The position numbers and the translations under genes are program-made. The notes below the pieces were generated by a model. It was not told the DNA's origin and searched no databases. It saw only the letters and a list, made by a program, of their open reading frames with translations. Shown here piece after piece: positions 24,152 through 34,533 of a stretch of 64,000 bases of DNA. How positions within the stretch are numbered: the stretch's first letter is position 1; each line of letters starts with the position of its first letter. The DNA is from Thermomonospora echinospora (GTDB lineage Bacteria > Actinomycetota > Actinomycetes > Streptosporangiales > Streptosporangiaceae), in NCBI RefSeq assembly GCF_900108175.1, contig NZ_FNVO01000021.1, forward strand, positions 1 through 64,000. The letters are read 5' to 3'.

Positions 24152-24529
24152 GAAGGGCTCTTCCTGGGAGGGGAGTCACGTGCGGTCGCGTCAGTAGGAG
24201 TGTAGCGGCGGCAGCGCCCATGATCGCCGTCTCTGCGCGTTCACTTGATTTTCGCCGGTCCGGTGCAGGCTCCTGCAGCACCTCTGCTCCGTGGAACTTC
24301 ATCCCTTGCTGGGAGTTCTGGTTCGTCGCGCGAATTTCTGGCCGGTCCACAGGAAAGGCTGTAGCACGTTCACAGGATGGCCGGCATCACGGAGATGGCG
24401 GTGATGCTCACTGTCGGGCACGGTGTTCTGGAAGTCGGCAGGGCCGAAGACGTCGTTCGCGCTGCGATAGCGCCCTATCGCGGAGGTGGCGAAATAGGGG
24501 ATCGCGGGTGGGCGATCCGCGGAGCCGGC
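24152..24529. other. intergenic stretch, nothing recognised
   Basis: This 378-base gap lies between the start of the methyltransferase gene and the end of the MFS gene, both leftward. It contains no convincing frame, strong hairpin or repeat. It is less GC-rich at 24180-24370 and probably holds the methyltransferase promoter. Confidence 0.5.
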
Positions 24530-25738
24530 TCATCGGTGCCCGACGGGCTGCTGTTCGGCGGGTGCGGAGGCCGCGACGGCGGTGTTCGGGGCGTTGTCCC
24601 GGCGTTCCAGGGCGGCGGAGAGGAAGGCGAGCAGCAGAGCGGCGGCGGCGAGGGCGGCGCCGACCCAGTTGGGGGCGGTGTAGCCGAGACCGGCGGCGAT
24701 GACGAGGCCGCCGAGCCAGGCGGACAGAGCGTTGCCGAGGTTGAAGGCGCCGATGTTCACGGCCGACGCCAGGGTCGGGGCGCGGTGCGCCTGGTCGATG
24801 ATGCGTTTCTGCAGGGGTGGGACGGTGGCGAAGCCCAGCGCGCCGATCAGGGTGATCGTGGCGGCCGCGAGGATCTTGTGGTGCGCGGTGAGCGTGAACA
24901 GGGCCAGGACGACCGCCAGGGCGCCCAGGGAGACGTACAGCATGGGCATCAGGGCACGGTCGGCGAACCTGCCGCCGACGAGGTTGCCGCCGACCATGCC
25001 GAGGCCGAACAGGACGAGTAGCCAGGTGACCGAGCCGTCGGCGAAGCCGGCGACGTGGGTCATCATCGGTGCGATGTAGGTGATGGCCGCGAAGACGCCG
25101 CCGAAGCCCAGTACGGTCATCGCCATGGCGAGCAGGACCTGGGCGTTCTTGAAGGCGGCCAGTTCCTGACGCAGGTGCACGCCCTCCGGCTTGGGCGTCC
25201 GGGGGACGAGCATGGCGATGCCGGCCAGGCCGATCACGCCGAGGGCGGCGACGATGCCGAAGGTGACGCGCCAGCCGGCGCTCTGGCCGACGAAGGTGCC
25301 CAGCGGGACACCGACGACGTTGGCGACGGTCAGACCGGTGAACATCATCGCGATGGCGCCGGCCTTCTTGCCCGGCGCGACCAATCCGGCTGCGACGACG
25401 GAGCCGATGCCGAAGAACGCGCCGTGCGCGAGCGAGGCGACCACGCGGCCGAGCAGCATCACGGCGAAGGCGGGGGCGAGGGCGGAGATCAGGTTGCCGA
25501 CGGTGAACAACCCCATCAGCAGCATCAGCATCCGCTTGCGGGGGGTCTCGGCGCCGACGACGGTCATCAGCGGGGCGCCGAACACGACGCCCAGCGCGTA
25601 GCCCGTCACCAGCAGGCCGGCGGTGGGGATGGAGACGCCGAAGTCTCCCGCGACCTCGGGCAGCAGCCCCATGATCACGAACTCGGTCGTTCCGATGCCG
25701 AAGGCCCCGATCGCCAGGGCCACAAGCGCGAGAGGCAA
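24530..25738 (-). CDS. MFS efflux transporter, chloramphenicol-resistance-like (DHA1)
   Basis: The product is 402 residues if the TTG at 25738 is used. That start gives the family's usual opening PLALVALAIGAFGIGTTEF and has GGAAGG 9 bases before it; a TTG at 25789 would add 17 odd residues. Twelve membrane segments are evident, with the GRVVASLAHGAFFGIG motif and a central loop RTPKPEGVHLRQELAA. It probably exports a drug or metabolite by proton antiport. It is divergent from a MarR gene with a shared operator at 25804-25843. Confidence 0.88.
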   Translation of the reverse strand: MPLALVALAIGAFGIGTTEFVIMGLLPEVAGDFGVSIPTAGLLVTGYALGVVFGAPLMTVVGAETPRKRMLMLLMGLFTVGNLISALAPAFAVMLLGRVVASLAHGAFFGIGSVVAAGLVAPGKKAGAIAMMFTGLTVANVVGVPLGTFVGQSAGWRVTFGIVAALGVIGLAGIAMLVPRTPKPEGVHLRQELAAFKNAQVLLAMAMTVLGFGGVFAAITYIAPMMTHVAGFADGSVTWLLVLFGLGMVGGNLVGGRFADRALMPMLYVSLGALAVVLALFTLTAHHKILAAATITLIGALGFATVPPLQKRIIDQAHRAPTLASAVNIGAFNLGNALSAWLGGLVIAAGLGYTAPNWVGAALAAAALLLAFLSAALERRDNAPNTAVAASAPAEQQPVGHR

Positions 25739-25803
25739 GGGACCACACCTTCCCAGGTGGTTGCAGACAGCTTTTTGCCGCGCCGACAATAGTTGTAGAC
25801 GCG

Positions 25804-25843
25804 GGATATTGCAACATCCGACTATCGCGATGTTGCTCTATCC
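25804..25843. promoter_or_regulatory. MarR operator, extended inverted repeat
   Basis: GGATATTGCAACATC (25804-25818) and GATGTTGCTCTATCC (25829-25843) match as an inverted repeat with two mismatched positions per 15-bp arm; the 8-bp core GCAACATC/GATGTTGC is perfect. It lies between the divergent MFS and MarR starts, as expected for a MarR repressor site controlling both. Confidence 0.75.
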
Positions 25844-25870
25844 TGGTGGCGGCCGCTCTGGGACGGAGGG

Positions 25871-26347
25871 ATGCTCATGACCGCGACGGACCCCGCGCCC
25901 ACCGCCCTGGCACAGGGCTGGTGCGCCCTGTCCTTGCTGCACGGAAGGATCGAGGCGCACATCGAGCGCGCCCTGCAGGCCGGGCACGACCTGAGTGTGC
26001 GCGAGTACTCCCTGCTCGACGTGCTCAGCCGGCAGCACGACGGCGAGGGCGGCCACCTGCAGATGAAGCAGGTCGCCGACGCGGTGGTCCTCAGCCACAG
26101 CGCCACCACCCGCCTGGTGACGCGTCTGGAGGAACGGGGACTGCTCCAGCGCTACCTGTGCCCCACCGATCGCCGTGGCATCTACACCGACGTCACCGAA
26201 GCCGGCAGGAGACTGCTGGAGGAGGCGCGGCCCACCAACGACGCCGCCCTGCGCGAAGCGCTCGACGAGGCGGCCGAGCACCCCGAACTGGCACCGCTCG
26301 TCAGCGCCGTGAAGTCGTTCCACGTACCCGCGCCCACATCGAAGTAG
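25871..26347 (+). CDS. MarR-family transcriptional regulator
   Basis: The product is 158 residues with GGACGGAGGG directly before ATG 25871; a second ATG two codons later is also possible. The winged-helix region reads LSVREYSLLDVLSRQ, LQMKQVADAVVLSHSATTRLVTRLEERGLLQR and DRRGIYTDVTEAGRRLL. MarR proteins release DNA on binding phenolic or drug ligands. The divergent MFS pump and shared operator make it the repressor of that pump. Confidence 0.92.
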   Translation: MLMTATDPAPTALAQGWCALSLLHGRIEAHIERALQAGHDLSVREYSLLDVLSRQHDGEGGHLQMKQVADAVVLSHSATTRLVTRLEERGLLQRYLCPTDRRGIYTDVTEAGRRLLEEARPTNDAALREALDEAAEHPELAPLVSAVKSFHVPAPTSK

Positions 26348-26350
26348 GCA

Positions 26351-26585
26351 GAGGTGCCGCCCGCGCCTTCGACGACCTGGAGGCCGCGGGGAAGGCGCGC
26401 GCGTTCGGGGTCTCCAACCACACCCCCGGCAGACCGACCTGCCCCACCACCACGTGCGCCAACCGATCGTGATCGACCAGCTCCAACTGCCGATCACCCA
26501 CCCCGATCATCGCCCAGGGCCTGACGTCGAAAACAAGGACACGTTCGTGGATGCCTTCCGCAATGGCCGGATCTCCGGCCGGTAG
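26351..26585 (+). pseudogene. aldo/keto reductase remnant, frameshifted
   Basis: RAFDDLEAAGKARAFGVSNHTP, broken after that point, is the segment around the family's GVSN motif. After a frameshift near 26431 the next frame reads QTDLPHHHVRQPIVIDQLQL, the following part of the same fold. It then runs into DTFVDAFRNGRISG and a stop at 26583-26585. The catalytic N-terminal half is absent. Confidence 0.7.
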
Positions 26586-26743
26586 CCGGCGCTGAGGCAG
26601 ACGTTCGGCGTTAGGGACGTGTTAAGGCTTTGGGTCTGGGCGCTAAGAACGCGTCAAGATGTCTCGAAGTATTGCAAAGGCGACGCTTTACTCCTGGGGT
26701 GCCCGGAAATCAGGGGTGCGATACAGCCCCAGGGGAGATCACG

Positions 26744-26971
26744 ATGGACCGTTTGGAAGCGTCCGCTCGGACGCTGTCTCGCGGAGCTTTCCGCGTGTTC
26801 GTCGTCGCGGTCGTGCTGAAGCAGGCGCCCTGGCGGGTCGCGTTCATCGTGCTGGTGAACGCGGTGGCGGCGTGGGCGTTCCGCGCGCCCGCCGTCGTCG
26901 GGGCCTCCCTGGGGGCGTGTCCCGGGAAAGGATCCCGGGACGTCCGATCGAGGAATCGAAAAAATGTCTGA
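26744..26971 (+). CDS. small membrane protein at the head of the kdp operon
   Basis: The product is 75 residues with AGGGGAG (26731-26737) six bases before ATG 26744. A hydrophobic segment spans about residues 14-55 (VFVVAVVLKQAPW, VAFIVLVNAVAAWAF), then a basic tail. I do not recognise a family. It overlaps the next tiny gene by 8 bases, so it is part of the kdp transcript. A role in assembling or modulating the pump is inferred from position only. Confidence 0.55.
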   Translation: MDRLEASARTLSRGAFRVFVVAVVLKQAPWRVAFIVLVNAVAAWAFRAPAVVGASLGACPGKGSRDVRSRNRKNV

Positions 26972-27047
26972 TCTGGCGTTCGTGCTGCTGACAGTGGCGG
27001 TGTTCGCACTGCTGGCGCTGGTGGTGAAGGCGGTGGAACGGCTATGA
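26964..27047 (+). CDS. 27-residue membrane peptide of the kdp operon
   Basis: ATG 26964 opens a 27-residue, single-helix peptide ([20 protein letters not shown], then AVERL). Its stop overlaps the start of the next gene (ATGA). Similar short membrane peptides precede kdpF in other actinomycetes as I recall. It is too short for family analysis, but position, coupling and hydrophobicity support it as real. Confidence 0.65.
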   Translation: MSDLAFVLLTVAVFALLALVVKAVERL

Positions 27048-27133
27048 CCGTAGAGAACGTGGTCGGCCTGGTGCTGGCCGTGCTGCTGACCGTCTTCCTG
27101 GTGGCGGCCCTTCTTTTTCCGGAGCGTTTCTAG
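27044..27133 (+). CDS. kdpF: KdpF, small subunit of the K+-transporting ATPase
   Basis: The product is 29 residues: one hydrophobic helix ([20 protein letters not shown]) followed by PERF, the expected KdpF ending. KdpF stabilises the KdpABC complex in the membrane. ATG 27044 overlaps the previous stop, and its own TAG shares a G with the GTG start of kdpA. Confidence 0.85.
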   Translation: MTVENVVGLVLAVLLTVFLVAALLFPERF

Positions 27134-28800
27134 TGAGCCCGACGACGGCGGGGATCCTTTTCCTGGGATCGCTCGTGCTCGCCCTGGCCCTGGTCTACCG
27201 GCCGCTGGGCGACTACATGTACCGGGCGTACTCCGGGACGGGGCACCTGCGCGGTGAGCGCTGGATCTACCGGCTGGTGGGAGTGAAGCCCGACGCCGAG
27301 CAGCGCTGGGGCGTGTACGCCCGCAGTGTGCTGGCGTTCTCGGTGGTCAGCCTGTTGTTCCTGTACGGGTTGCAGCGGCTGCAGGACCGTCTGCTGCTGA
27401 GCCTGGGCATGGACCCGGTCAAGCCGGACCAGGCGTGGAACACCGCGGTCAGCTTCGTCACCAACACCAACTGGCAGTCGTACTCGGGCGAGTCGACGAT
27501 GGGCCACCTGGTGCAGATGACCGGGCTGGCGGTGCAGAACTTCGTGTCGGCGGCGGTCGGCATGGCCGTGGCGATCGCGCTGGTGCGCGGGTTCGCCCGC
27601 ACCAGGACCGACCAGCTCGGCAACTTCTGGGTGGACCTGACCCGCGGCACCGTCCGGATCCTGCTGCCCATCGCGTTCGTCGCCGCGCTGATCCTGGTCA
27701 GCGGCGGGGTGGTGCAGAACTTCTGGAACCCGGCCGACCACACCGTGGCCACCATCGCCGGCGGACAGCAGGCCATCACCGGCGGCCCGGTGGCGTCCCA
27801 GGAGGTCATCAAGGAACTGGGCACCAACGGCGGCGGTTTCTACAACGCCAACTCCGCGCACCCGTTCGAGAACGCCACCGCGTGGACCAACTGGTTGGAG
27901 ATCTTCCTGATTCTGCTGATCCCGTTCGCGTTGACCCGCACGTTCGGGCGGATGGTCGGCCAGGTGCGGCAGGGGTACGCGATCGCCGCGGTGATGGGCG
28001 TGCTCGCCCTGGCCAGCATTTCGCTGACCATGCTCTTCCAGGGGATTCACCACGGGACCGTGCCGACCGCCGTGGGCGCCGCCACCGAGGGCACCGAGAC
28101 CCGGTTCGGGGTGCTGAACTCGGCGGTCTTCGCCGCCTCGACCACGCTCACCTCGACCGGCGCGGTGAACTCGTTCCACGACTCCTACACCAGCCTCGGC
28201 GGCATGATGACGCTGTTCAACATGATGCTCGGCGAGGTCGCGCCCGGGGGTGTGGGCGCGGGGCTGTACGGCATGCTGGTCCTGGCCGTGATCACGGTGT
28301 TCGTGGCCGGGCTGATGGTCGGCCGTACGCCCGAGTACCTGGGCAAGAAGATCGGCAGCCGGGAGATCAAGTTCGCCTCGCTGTACTTCCTGATCACGCC
28401 GATCCTGGTGCTGGTCGGCACGGGGGTGGCGATGGCGACCGACAGCGGCCGCGCGGGGATGCTCAACTCCGGGCCGCACGGGCTTTCGGAGGTGCTGTAC
28501 GCGTTCACCTCGGCGTCCAACAACAACGGGTCCGCGTTCGCGGGACTGACGGTGAACACGGTGTTTTACGACACCGCGCTGGGGTTGTGCATGGCGTTCG
28601 GCCGGTTCCTGCCGATCATCTTCGTGCTGGCATTGGCCGGGTCGCTGGCCCGCCAGGGGCAGACGCCCGCGTCGGAGGGCACCCTGCCCACCCACCGGCC
28701 GCAGTTCGTCGGCATGGTCGCCGGCGTGACGGTCGTGCTGGTCGCCCTCACGTTCCTGCCCGCGCTGGCGCTCGGGCCGCTGGCTGAAGGAATTCACTGA
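27133..28800 (+). CDS. kdpA: KdpA, K+-channel-like subunit of the Kdp ATPase
   Basis: The product is 555 residues, the usual KdpA length. Ten or so membrane segments surround four selectivity-filter-like loops, for example [49 protein letters not shown] and [14 protein letters not shown]. KdpA binds and conducts K+ at micromolar levels while KdpB supplies ATP-driven coupling. It overlaps kdpB by one base. Confidence 0.97.
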   Translation: MSPTTAGILFLGSLVLALALVYRPLGDYMYRAYSGTGHLRGERWIYRLVGVKPDAEQRWGVYARSVLAFSVVSLLFLYGLQRLQDRLLLSLGMDPVKPDQAWNTAVSFVTNTNWQSYSGESTMGHLVQMTGLAVQNFVSAAVGMAVAIALVRGFARTRTDQLGNFWVDLTRGTVRILLPIAFVAALILVSGGVVQNFWNPADHTVATIAGGQQAITGGPVASQEVIKELGTNGGGFYNANSAHPFENATAWTNWLEIFLILLIPFALTRTFGRMVGQVRQGYAIAAVMGVLALASISLTMLFQGIHHGTVPTAVGAATEGTETRFGVLNSAVFAASTTLTSTGAVNSFHDSYTSLGGMMTLFNMMLGEVAPGGVGAGLYGMLVLAVITVFVAGLMVGRTPEYLGKKIGSREIKFASLYFLITPILVLVGTGVAMATDSGRAGMLNSGPHGLSEVLYAFTSASNNNGSAFAGLTVNTVFYDTALGLCMAFGRFLPIIFVLALAGSLARQGQTPASEGTLPTHRPQFVGMVAGVTVVLVALTFLPALALGPLAEGIH

Positions 28801-30977
28801 TGACTGCACAGACGCTGAGCGCGTCACCTGCTCCGGCGCAGACGCCCACCCCCAGGGGCGGCGGCAAGGTCTCCGGAGGGCTGCTCGACCCCGGGCAACT
28901 GTTGCGATCGCTGCCGGACGCGGTGCGCAAGCTGGACCCGCGGACGCTGTGGCGCAACCCGGTCATGCTGATCGTCGAGGTCGGCGCCGTGTGGACCACG
29001 ATGCTGGCGATCGCCCGGCCGAGCTGGTTCGGCTGGCTGATCACGGTTTGGCTGTGGCTGACGGTGATCTTCGCCAACCTGGCCGAGGCGGTGGCCGAGG
29101 GACGCGGCAAGGCGCAGGCCGACTCGCTGCGCCGGGCCAAGACGGATGTGACGGCCCGCCGACTCGTCGGCTGGACCGCCGGTCAGGCCGAGGCACGTGC
29201 GGAGCGGGTCGGCGCGCCGGAGCTCCGGCAGGGCGACATCGTGGTCGTGGACGCCGGTGAGATCATCCCTGGCGACGGGGACGTGGTCGAGGGCATCGCC
29301 AGCGTGGACGAGTCGGCCATCACCGGCGAGTCGGCCCCGGTGATCCGCGAGTCGGGCGGTGACCGGTCGGCCGTCACCGGCGGTACCAAGGTGCTCTCGG
29401 ACCGGATCATCGTGAAGATCACCCAAAAGCCCGGGCAGAGCTTCATCGACCGGATGATCGCCCTGGTGGAGGGGTCCAGCCGGCAGAAGACGCCCAACGA
29501 GATCGCGCTGAACATCCTGCTCGCCGCGCTGACGATCATCTTTCTGCTGGCCACCGCCACGCTGCAGCCGCTGGCGATCTACGCCAAGGCCGGCAACCCC
29601 GGCGTGCCCGACTCGCCGGCGCTCGACGCGCACGGGGTCAGCGGGATCGTGCTGGTGTCGCTGCTGGTGTGCCTGATCCCCACGACGATCGGGGCGCTGC
29701 TGTCGGCGATCGGCATCGCTGGGATGGACCGGATGGTGCAGCGCAACGTGCTGGCGATGAGCGGACGCGCCGTTGAGGCGGCGGGGGACGTCAACACCCT
29801 GCTGCTGGACAAGACCGGCACGATCACGCTGGGCAACCGGCAGGCGGCCGAGTTCGTCCCGCTGGACGGTGTGACCGAGGCCGCGCTGGCCAGCGCGGCG
29901 CAGCTGTCCAGCCTCGCCGACGAGACCCCTGAGGGCCGGTCGGTCGTGGTGTTCGCCAAGCAGAGTTACGGGCTGCGCGAGCGCACCCCCGGTGAATTGA
30001 CGCACGCCATGTGGGTGCCGTTCAGCGCCCAGACCCGCATGTCCGGCGTGGACCTGGACGAGTCCGGCGACGGGCGCCCGGGCCGGAGCCTGCGCAAGGG
30101 TGCGGCCGGTGCGGTGGCGGACTGGGTGCGCGAGCAGGGCGGGCCCGTCCCGCCGCGGCTCAGCGAGATCGTCGACGGTATCTCCGCCTCCGGTGGCACA
30201 CCCCTGGTGGTGGGCGAAACGGTGGACGGCTCCGCCCGTGTCCTGGGGGTGATTCATCTCAAGGATGTAGTCAAGCAGGGCATGCGCGAACGCTTCGACG
30301 AGATGCGCGCCATGGGGATCCGCACAGTGATGATCACGGGGGACAACCCGCTGACCGCCAAGGCGATCGCCGACGAGGCCGGGGTGGACGACTACCTGGC
30401 CGAGGCCAAGCCCGAGGACAAGCTCGCCCTCATCAAGAAGGAGCAGCAGGGCGGCCGGCTGGTGGCGATGACCGGTGACGGCACCAACGACGCGCCTGCC
30501 CTCGCCCAGGCCGACGTCGGGGTGGCGATGAACACCGGCACCTCGGCCGCCAAGGAGGCCGGGAACATGGTGGACCTGGACTCCGACCCCACCAAGCTCA
30601 TCGAGATCGTGCAGATCGGCAAGCAACTGCTGATCACCCGGGGCGCGCTGACCACCTTCTCGATCGCCAACGACGTCGCCAAGTACTTCGCGATCATCCC
30701 GGCGCTGTTCGTGGGGCTGTTCCCCGGGCTGGACACGCTGAATGTGATGCGGCTGTCCAGCCCGCAGTCGGCGATCCTGTCGGCGGTGGTGTTCAACGCG
30801 CTGATCATCGTGGCGCTGATCCCACTCGCCCTGCGCGGGGTCAGGTACCGGCCCAGCAGCGCCTCCAAGTTGCTGTCGCGCAACCTGGCCGTCTACGGCC
30901 TGGGCGGGATCGTGACCCCGTTCATCGGTATCAAGCTCATCGACCTGTTCATCCAGTTCCTTCCTGGGATGTCCTGA
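28800..30977 (+). CDS. kdpB: KdpB, P-type ATPase catalytic subunit
   Basis: The product is 725 residues. P-type ATPase motifs are all present: TGES in the actuator domain, the phosphorylated Asp in [12 protein letters not shown], and [19 protein letters not shown] in the hinge. KdpB hydrolyses ATP to drive K+ through KdpA. It is followed after a single base by kdpC. Confidence 0.97.
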   Translation: MTAQTLSASPAPAQTPTPRGGGKVSGGLLDPGQLLRSLPDAVRKLDPRTLWRNPVMLIVEVGAVWTTMLAIARPSWFGWLITVWLWLTVIFANLAEAVAEGRGKAQADSLRRAKTDVTARRLVGWTAGQAEARAERVGAPELRQGDIVVVDAGEIIPGDGDVVEGIASVDESAITGESAPVIRESGGDRSAVTGGTKVLSDRIIVKITQKPGQSFIDRMIALVEGSSRQKTPNEIALNILLAALTIIFLLATATLQPLAIYAKAGNPGVPDSPALDAHGVSGIVLVSLLVCLIPTTIGALLSAIGIAGMDRMVQRNVLAMSGRAVEAAGDVNTLLLDKTGTITLGNRQAAEFVPLDGVTEAALASAAQLSSLADETPEGRSVVVFAKQSYGLRERTPGELTHAMWVPFSAQTRMSGVDLDESGDGRPGRSLRKGAAGAVADWVREQGGPVPPRLSEIVDGISASGGTPLVVGETVDGSARVLGVIHLKDVVKQGMRERFDEMRAMGIRTVMITGDNPLTAKAIADEAGVDDYLAEAKPEDKLALIKKEQQGGRLVAMTGDGTNDAPALAQADVGVAMNTGTSAAKEAGNMVDLDSDPTKLIEIVQIGKQLLITRGALTTFSIANDVAKYFAIIPALFVGLFPGLDTLNVMRLSSPQSAILSAVVFNALIIVALIPLALRGVRYRPSSASKLLSRNLAVYGLGGIVTPFIGIKLIDLFIQFLPGMS

Positions 30978-30978
30978 C

Positions 30979-31893
30979 ATGCGTATGCCAAGTTGGATTC
31001 GCCAGCACCTGGCCGCCGTGCGCGCGCTGCTCGTGTTCACGGTGGTGTGCGGTATCGCCTACCCACTGGCCGTCTGGGCGGTCGCGCAGGTCCCGGGCCT
31101 GAACGACAGGGCGAACGGGTCGATCGTCAAAACGGCCGACGGGCGGACGGCGGGCAGCGCGCTGATCGGCCAGGCCTTCACCGACAACAACGGCGACCCG
31201 CTCAGGCAGTACTTCCAGAGTCGCCCGTCCGCCGCCGGGGACGGCTACGATCCCACGTCCACCAGCGCCAGCAACCTCGGCCCCGAGGACATCCTCGACA
31301 CGCTGCCGGTCCCCGGCGCCAAGGACGAGGAGGACAACCCTGATGAGGGCAGGCAGAGCCTGCTCACCCAGGTGTGCGAACGCAGTAAGGCGGTCGGGGA
31401 ACTGGAGGGCGTGAGCGGTGCCCGGCCGTACTGCACCCCCGACGGTGTGGGGGCGGTGCTGAAGGTGTTCGGCGCGCGCGCCGCCGATGGGTCCGTCCCC
31501 AAGCCGACCCGGGTGGTGAGCGCCAACCAGGGATGCCCGGCTCAGCCGTTCCTCGGCACCTACCTGGGCGTACGGGTCGAGTGCGCCAAGCCGGGCGAGG
31601 ACCTCGCTGCCGGCCTGACCGTGCCGATCCGAGGGAACGCGCCCGCCACGCCGAAGGTGCCCGCCGACGCGGTGACCGCCAGCGGCAGCGGCCTCGACCC
31701 CCACATCAGCCCCGAATACGCCAGGCTCCAGGCGCCACGGGTCGCCAAGGCCCGGGGCGTCCCAGTGGCCCAGGTGCTGGCGGCCATCAAGCACAACGAG
31801 ACGGGGCGGGCGCTCGGGTTCATGGGCGAACCCGCGGTCAACGTCCTCCGGCTCAACCTTGCGCTCGACAAGACCCATCCCTACCGCGGATAG
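30979..31893 (+). CDS. kdpC: KdpC with a large internal insertion
   Basis: The product is 304 residues against about 190-220 usual. The N-terminal helix RALLVFTVVCGIAYPLAVW and the GSALIGQAF and YFQSRPSAA segments are typical, as is the C-terminal DPHISPEYARLQAPRVAKARG region. Between about residues 100 and 225 lies an extra segment with four cysteines (for example LLTQVCERSKAVGELEG and CPAQPFLGTYLGV). This insertion occurs in other actinomycete KdpC proteins as I recall, so it is a lineage form, not an error. KdpC raises the ATP affinity of KdpB. Confidence 0.95.
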   Translation: MRMPSWIRQHLAAVRALLVFTVVCGIAYPLAVWAVAQVPGLNDRANGSIVKTADGRTAGSALIGQAFTDNNGDPLRQYFQSRPSAAGDGYDPTSTSASNLGPEDILDTLPVPGAKDEEDNPDEGRQSLLTQVCERSKAVGELEGVSGARPYCTPDGVGAVLKVFGARAADGSVPKPTRVVSANQGCPAQPFLGTYLGVRVECAKPGEDLAAGLTVPIRGNAPATPKVPADAVTASGSGLDPHISPEYARLQAPRVAKARGVPVAQVLAAIKHNETGRALGFMGEPAVNVLRLNLALDKTHPYRG

Positions 31894-31908
31894 ACAGGAG
31901 AAAAGGTC

Positions 31909-34533
31909 ATGGCGCGAGGGCGGCTCCGCATCTACCTGGGAGCCGCCCCGGGCGTCGGCAAGACCTACGCGATGCTCGCGGAGGGGCGCCGGCGCAAGGG
32001 GCGGGGCACCGACGTGGTGGTCGGTCTCGTCGAGACGCACGGCCGCCCTCGCACCGAAGAGCAACTCGGGGGACTGGAGGTGCTGCCCCGCAAGACCATG
32101 CGGTACCGGGGCGCCACCTTCACCGAGCTCGACGTCGAGGCGGTGATCGCGCGGCGCCCGCAGGTGGCGCTGGTCGACGAGCTCGCGCACACCAACGTGC
32201 CCGGCTCGCGCAACGCCAAGCGCTGGCAGGACATCGACCAGATCCTCGACGCGGGCATCGACGTCATCTCCACCGTCAACGTCCAGCACCTGGACTCGGT
32301 CAACGACGTCGTGGAGGCCATCACCGGCGTGCCGCAGCGCGAGACCGTCCCTGACGAGGTGGTGCGCCGCGCCGGCCAGGTCGAGTTGATCGACATGACG
32401 CCCGAGGCGCTGCGGCGCCGCATGGCGCACGGCAACGTCTACGCCCCTGAGAAGATCGACGCCGCCCTCGGTAACTACTTCCGGATCGGCAACCTGACCG
32501 CCCTGCGCGAGCTGGCGCTGCTGTGGCTGGCCGACAAGGTCGACGACCAGCTCGACCGCTACCGCGCCGACCACGACATCCGCGGCACCTGGGAGGCCCG
32601 CGAACGCGTCGTCGTCGCCCTGACCGGCGGCCCCGAGGGCGAGACCCTGATCCGGCGGGCCGCCCGCATCGCCGACCGCACCAAGGGCGCCGACCTGCTG
32701 GCCGTCCACGTCGCCAACAGCGACGGGCTCACCGGTGCCGACCCCGCCAACCTCGTCAAACAGCGCACCTTGGTGGAGAGCCTGGGCGGCACGTACCACC
32801 AGGTGGTCGGCGATGACGTGCCCACCGCGCTGCTGGACTTCGCCCGCGGCGTCAACGCCACCCAGCTCGTGCTCGGCGCGTCCCGCCGCGGCCGCATCGC
32901 GCAGATCTTTTCCCGCGGCGTCGGAGTCACCACCACCGCCCTGTCCGGGACGATCGACGTGCACCTGGTCACCCACGAGGAGGTCAGCCGAGGCAGACGG
33001 CCACGGCCGCCGGGCGGCGGGCTGTCGCGGTGGCGGCGGGTCGCGGGCTTCGCGCTGGCCGTCGCGGTGCTGCCCCTGCTCACGCTGCTGCTCCAGGTGG
33101 CGCAGCCCGACCTGTCGCTGCCCAGCGACATCCTGCTGTTCCTGCTCGCGGTGGTCGGCGTCGGTCTGGTCGGCGGACTGCGTCCGGCGCTGTTCGCCGC
33201 CGTGGCCGGGTCGTTGCTGCTCAACTACTACTTCACCCCGCCGATCCACGAGTTCACCATCGCCGAGCGGGACAATCTGCTGGCGCTGGTCGTGTTCGTG
33301 GCCGTCGCCGTCGCCGTCAGCGCGGTGGTGGACGTCAACTACCGGCGCAGCCGCGAGGCGGCCCGGGCGCGCACCGAGGCCGAAGTGCTGTCCACGCTGG
33401 CCGGGGGCGTGCTGCGCGGGCACAGCGCCGTGCACGACATCCTGCAACGCCTCCGGGAGACCTTCGCACTCACCGCCGTCACCCTGCTGGAACGCGAGCC
33501 GGGCACCGCCGAGACCCCGGGCCTGCTCGACGACCCGGAACGCTGGCGCATCGTGGCCACGGCAGGCGGCCCCCCGTGCCCGACCCCGCAGGCCGGGGAG
33601 ACCGAGATCCCCATCTCCAAGGAACTGGTGCTGGCCATGCGGGGACGCACCCTGCGGGCCGAGGACCGGCGGGTGCTGGAGGCGTTCGCCGCGCACGCCG
33701 CCGTGGCGCTGCGCCAGCAGCGCCTGTCCGCCGAGGCCGAGCAGGTACGGCCGCTGGCCGAGGCGGACCGGATGCGCACCGCCCTGCTCAACGCCGTCAG
33801 CCACGACCTGCGCACCCCGCTGGCCTCGGCCAAGGCCGCCGTCGACAGCCTGCGCAGCCAGGACGTCGCCTGGGACCCCGAGGATCGGGAGGAACTGCTC
33901 GACACCGCCGCCGAGTCGCTGGGCCGCCTGGACCGGCTGGTGGCCAATCTGCTGGACATGAGCCGCCTGCAGGCCGGGATGCTCGGCGTCTCGTCCCAGC
34001 GGGTCGCCGTCGAGGACATCGTGCCCCGTGCCCTCGGCGACGTCGGGAGGGCCGAGGTTCGCATCCGGATTCCCGAGCCGCTGCCCGAGGTGGTGGCCGA
34101 CCCGGCGCTGCTGGAACGCGTCCTGGCCAACCTGGTCGGCAACGCCGCCCGGCACAACCCGCCCGAGCAGCCCGTCATGGTGACCGCCAGTGCGCACGCC
34201 GAGCACGTCGAGGTGCGGGTGATCGACCGCGGCCCCGGCATCCCGCCCGCCGACTGGGACCGGGTGTTCCTGCCGTTCCAGCGGCTCGGCGACCGCGACA
34301 ACGGCAGCGGCGTCGGGCTCGGCCTGGCGCTGTCGCGCGGGCTGACCGAGGCGATGGGCGGCACCCTGACCCCCGAGGAGACCCCCGGCGGGGGTTTCAC
34401 CATGATCGTCACCCTGCCCATCGCCGGCACCGCCACCGACGGCGAACCGCTCGCCGACCCGATCATCCTCGACCGGGTCGCCGCCTGGCGGGACGGCACC
34501 GATCCGCAGCCGCCGAGGCGGGAACGTCCATGA
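31909..34533 (+). CDS. kdpD: KdpD, K+-responsive sensor histidine kinase
   Basis: The product is 874 residues with ACAGGAGAA before ATG 31909. The cytoplasmic KdpD domain (GAAPGVGKTYAMLAEG, DELAHTNVPGSRN) is followed by a universal-stress-like domain, four close membrane segments at about residues 375-480, and a GAF-like region. The kinase core has the His box AVSHDLRTPLASA and the ATP lid VGLGLALSRGLTEA. It senses low K+ or cyclic-di-AMP and signals to KdpE. Here kdpE downstream is destroyed, so its output is unclear. Confidence 0.96.
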   Translation: MARGRLRIYLGAAPGVGKTYAMLAEGRRRKGRGTDVVVGLVETHGRPRTEEQLGGLEVLPRKTMRYRGATFTELDVEAVIARRPQVALVDELAHTNVPGSRNAKRWQDIDQILDAGIDVISTVNVQHLDSVNDVVEAITGVPQRETVPDEVVRRAGQVELIDMTPEALRRRMAHGNVYAPEKIDAALGNYFRIGNLTALRELALLWLADKVDDQLDRYRADHDIRGTWEARERVVVALTGGPEGETLIRRAARIADRTKGADLLAVHVANSDGLTGADPANLVKQRTLVESLGGTYHQVVGDDVPTALLDFARGVNATQLVLGASRRGRIAQIFSRGVGVTTTALSGTIDVHLVTHEEVSRGRRPRPPGGGLSRWRRVAGFALAVAVLPLLTLLLQVAQPDLSLPSDILLFLLAVVGVGLVGGLRPALFAAVAGSLLLNYYFTPPIHEFTIAERDNLLALVVFVAVAVAVSAVVDVNYRRSREAARARTEAEVLSTLAGGVLRGHSAVHDILQRLRETFALTAVTLLEREPGTAETPGLLDDPERWRIVATAGGPPCPTPQAGETEIPISKELVLAMRGRTLRAEDRRVLEAFAAHAAVALRQQRLSAEAEQVRPLAEADRMRTALLNAVSHDLRTPLASAKAAVDSLRSQDVAWDPEDREELLDTAAESLGRLDRLVANLLDMSRLQAGMLGVSSQRVAVEDIVPRALGDVGRAEVRIRIPEPLPEVVADPALLERVLANLVGNAARHNPPEQPVMVTASAHAEHVEVRVIDRGPGIPPADWDRVFLPFQRLGDRDNGSGVGLGLALSRGLTEAMGGTLTPEETPGGGFTMIVTLPIAGTATDGEPLADPIILDRVAAWRDGTDPQPPRRERP

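Noticed and set aside
25738-25789. TTG 25789 as the MFS start
   Set aside because: It would add 17 polar residues atypical for the family. The TTG at 25738 gives the normal opening and has a ribosome site.
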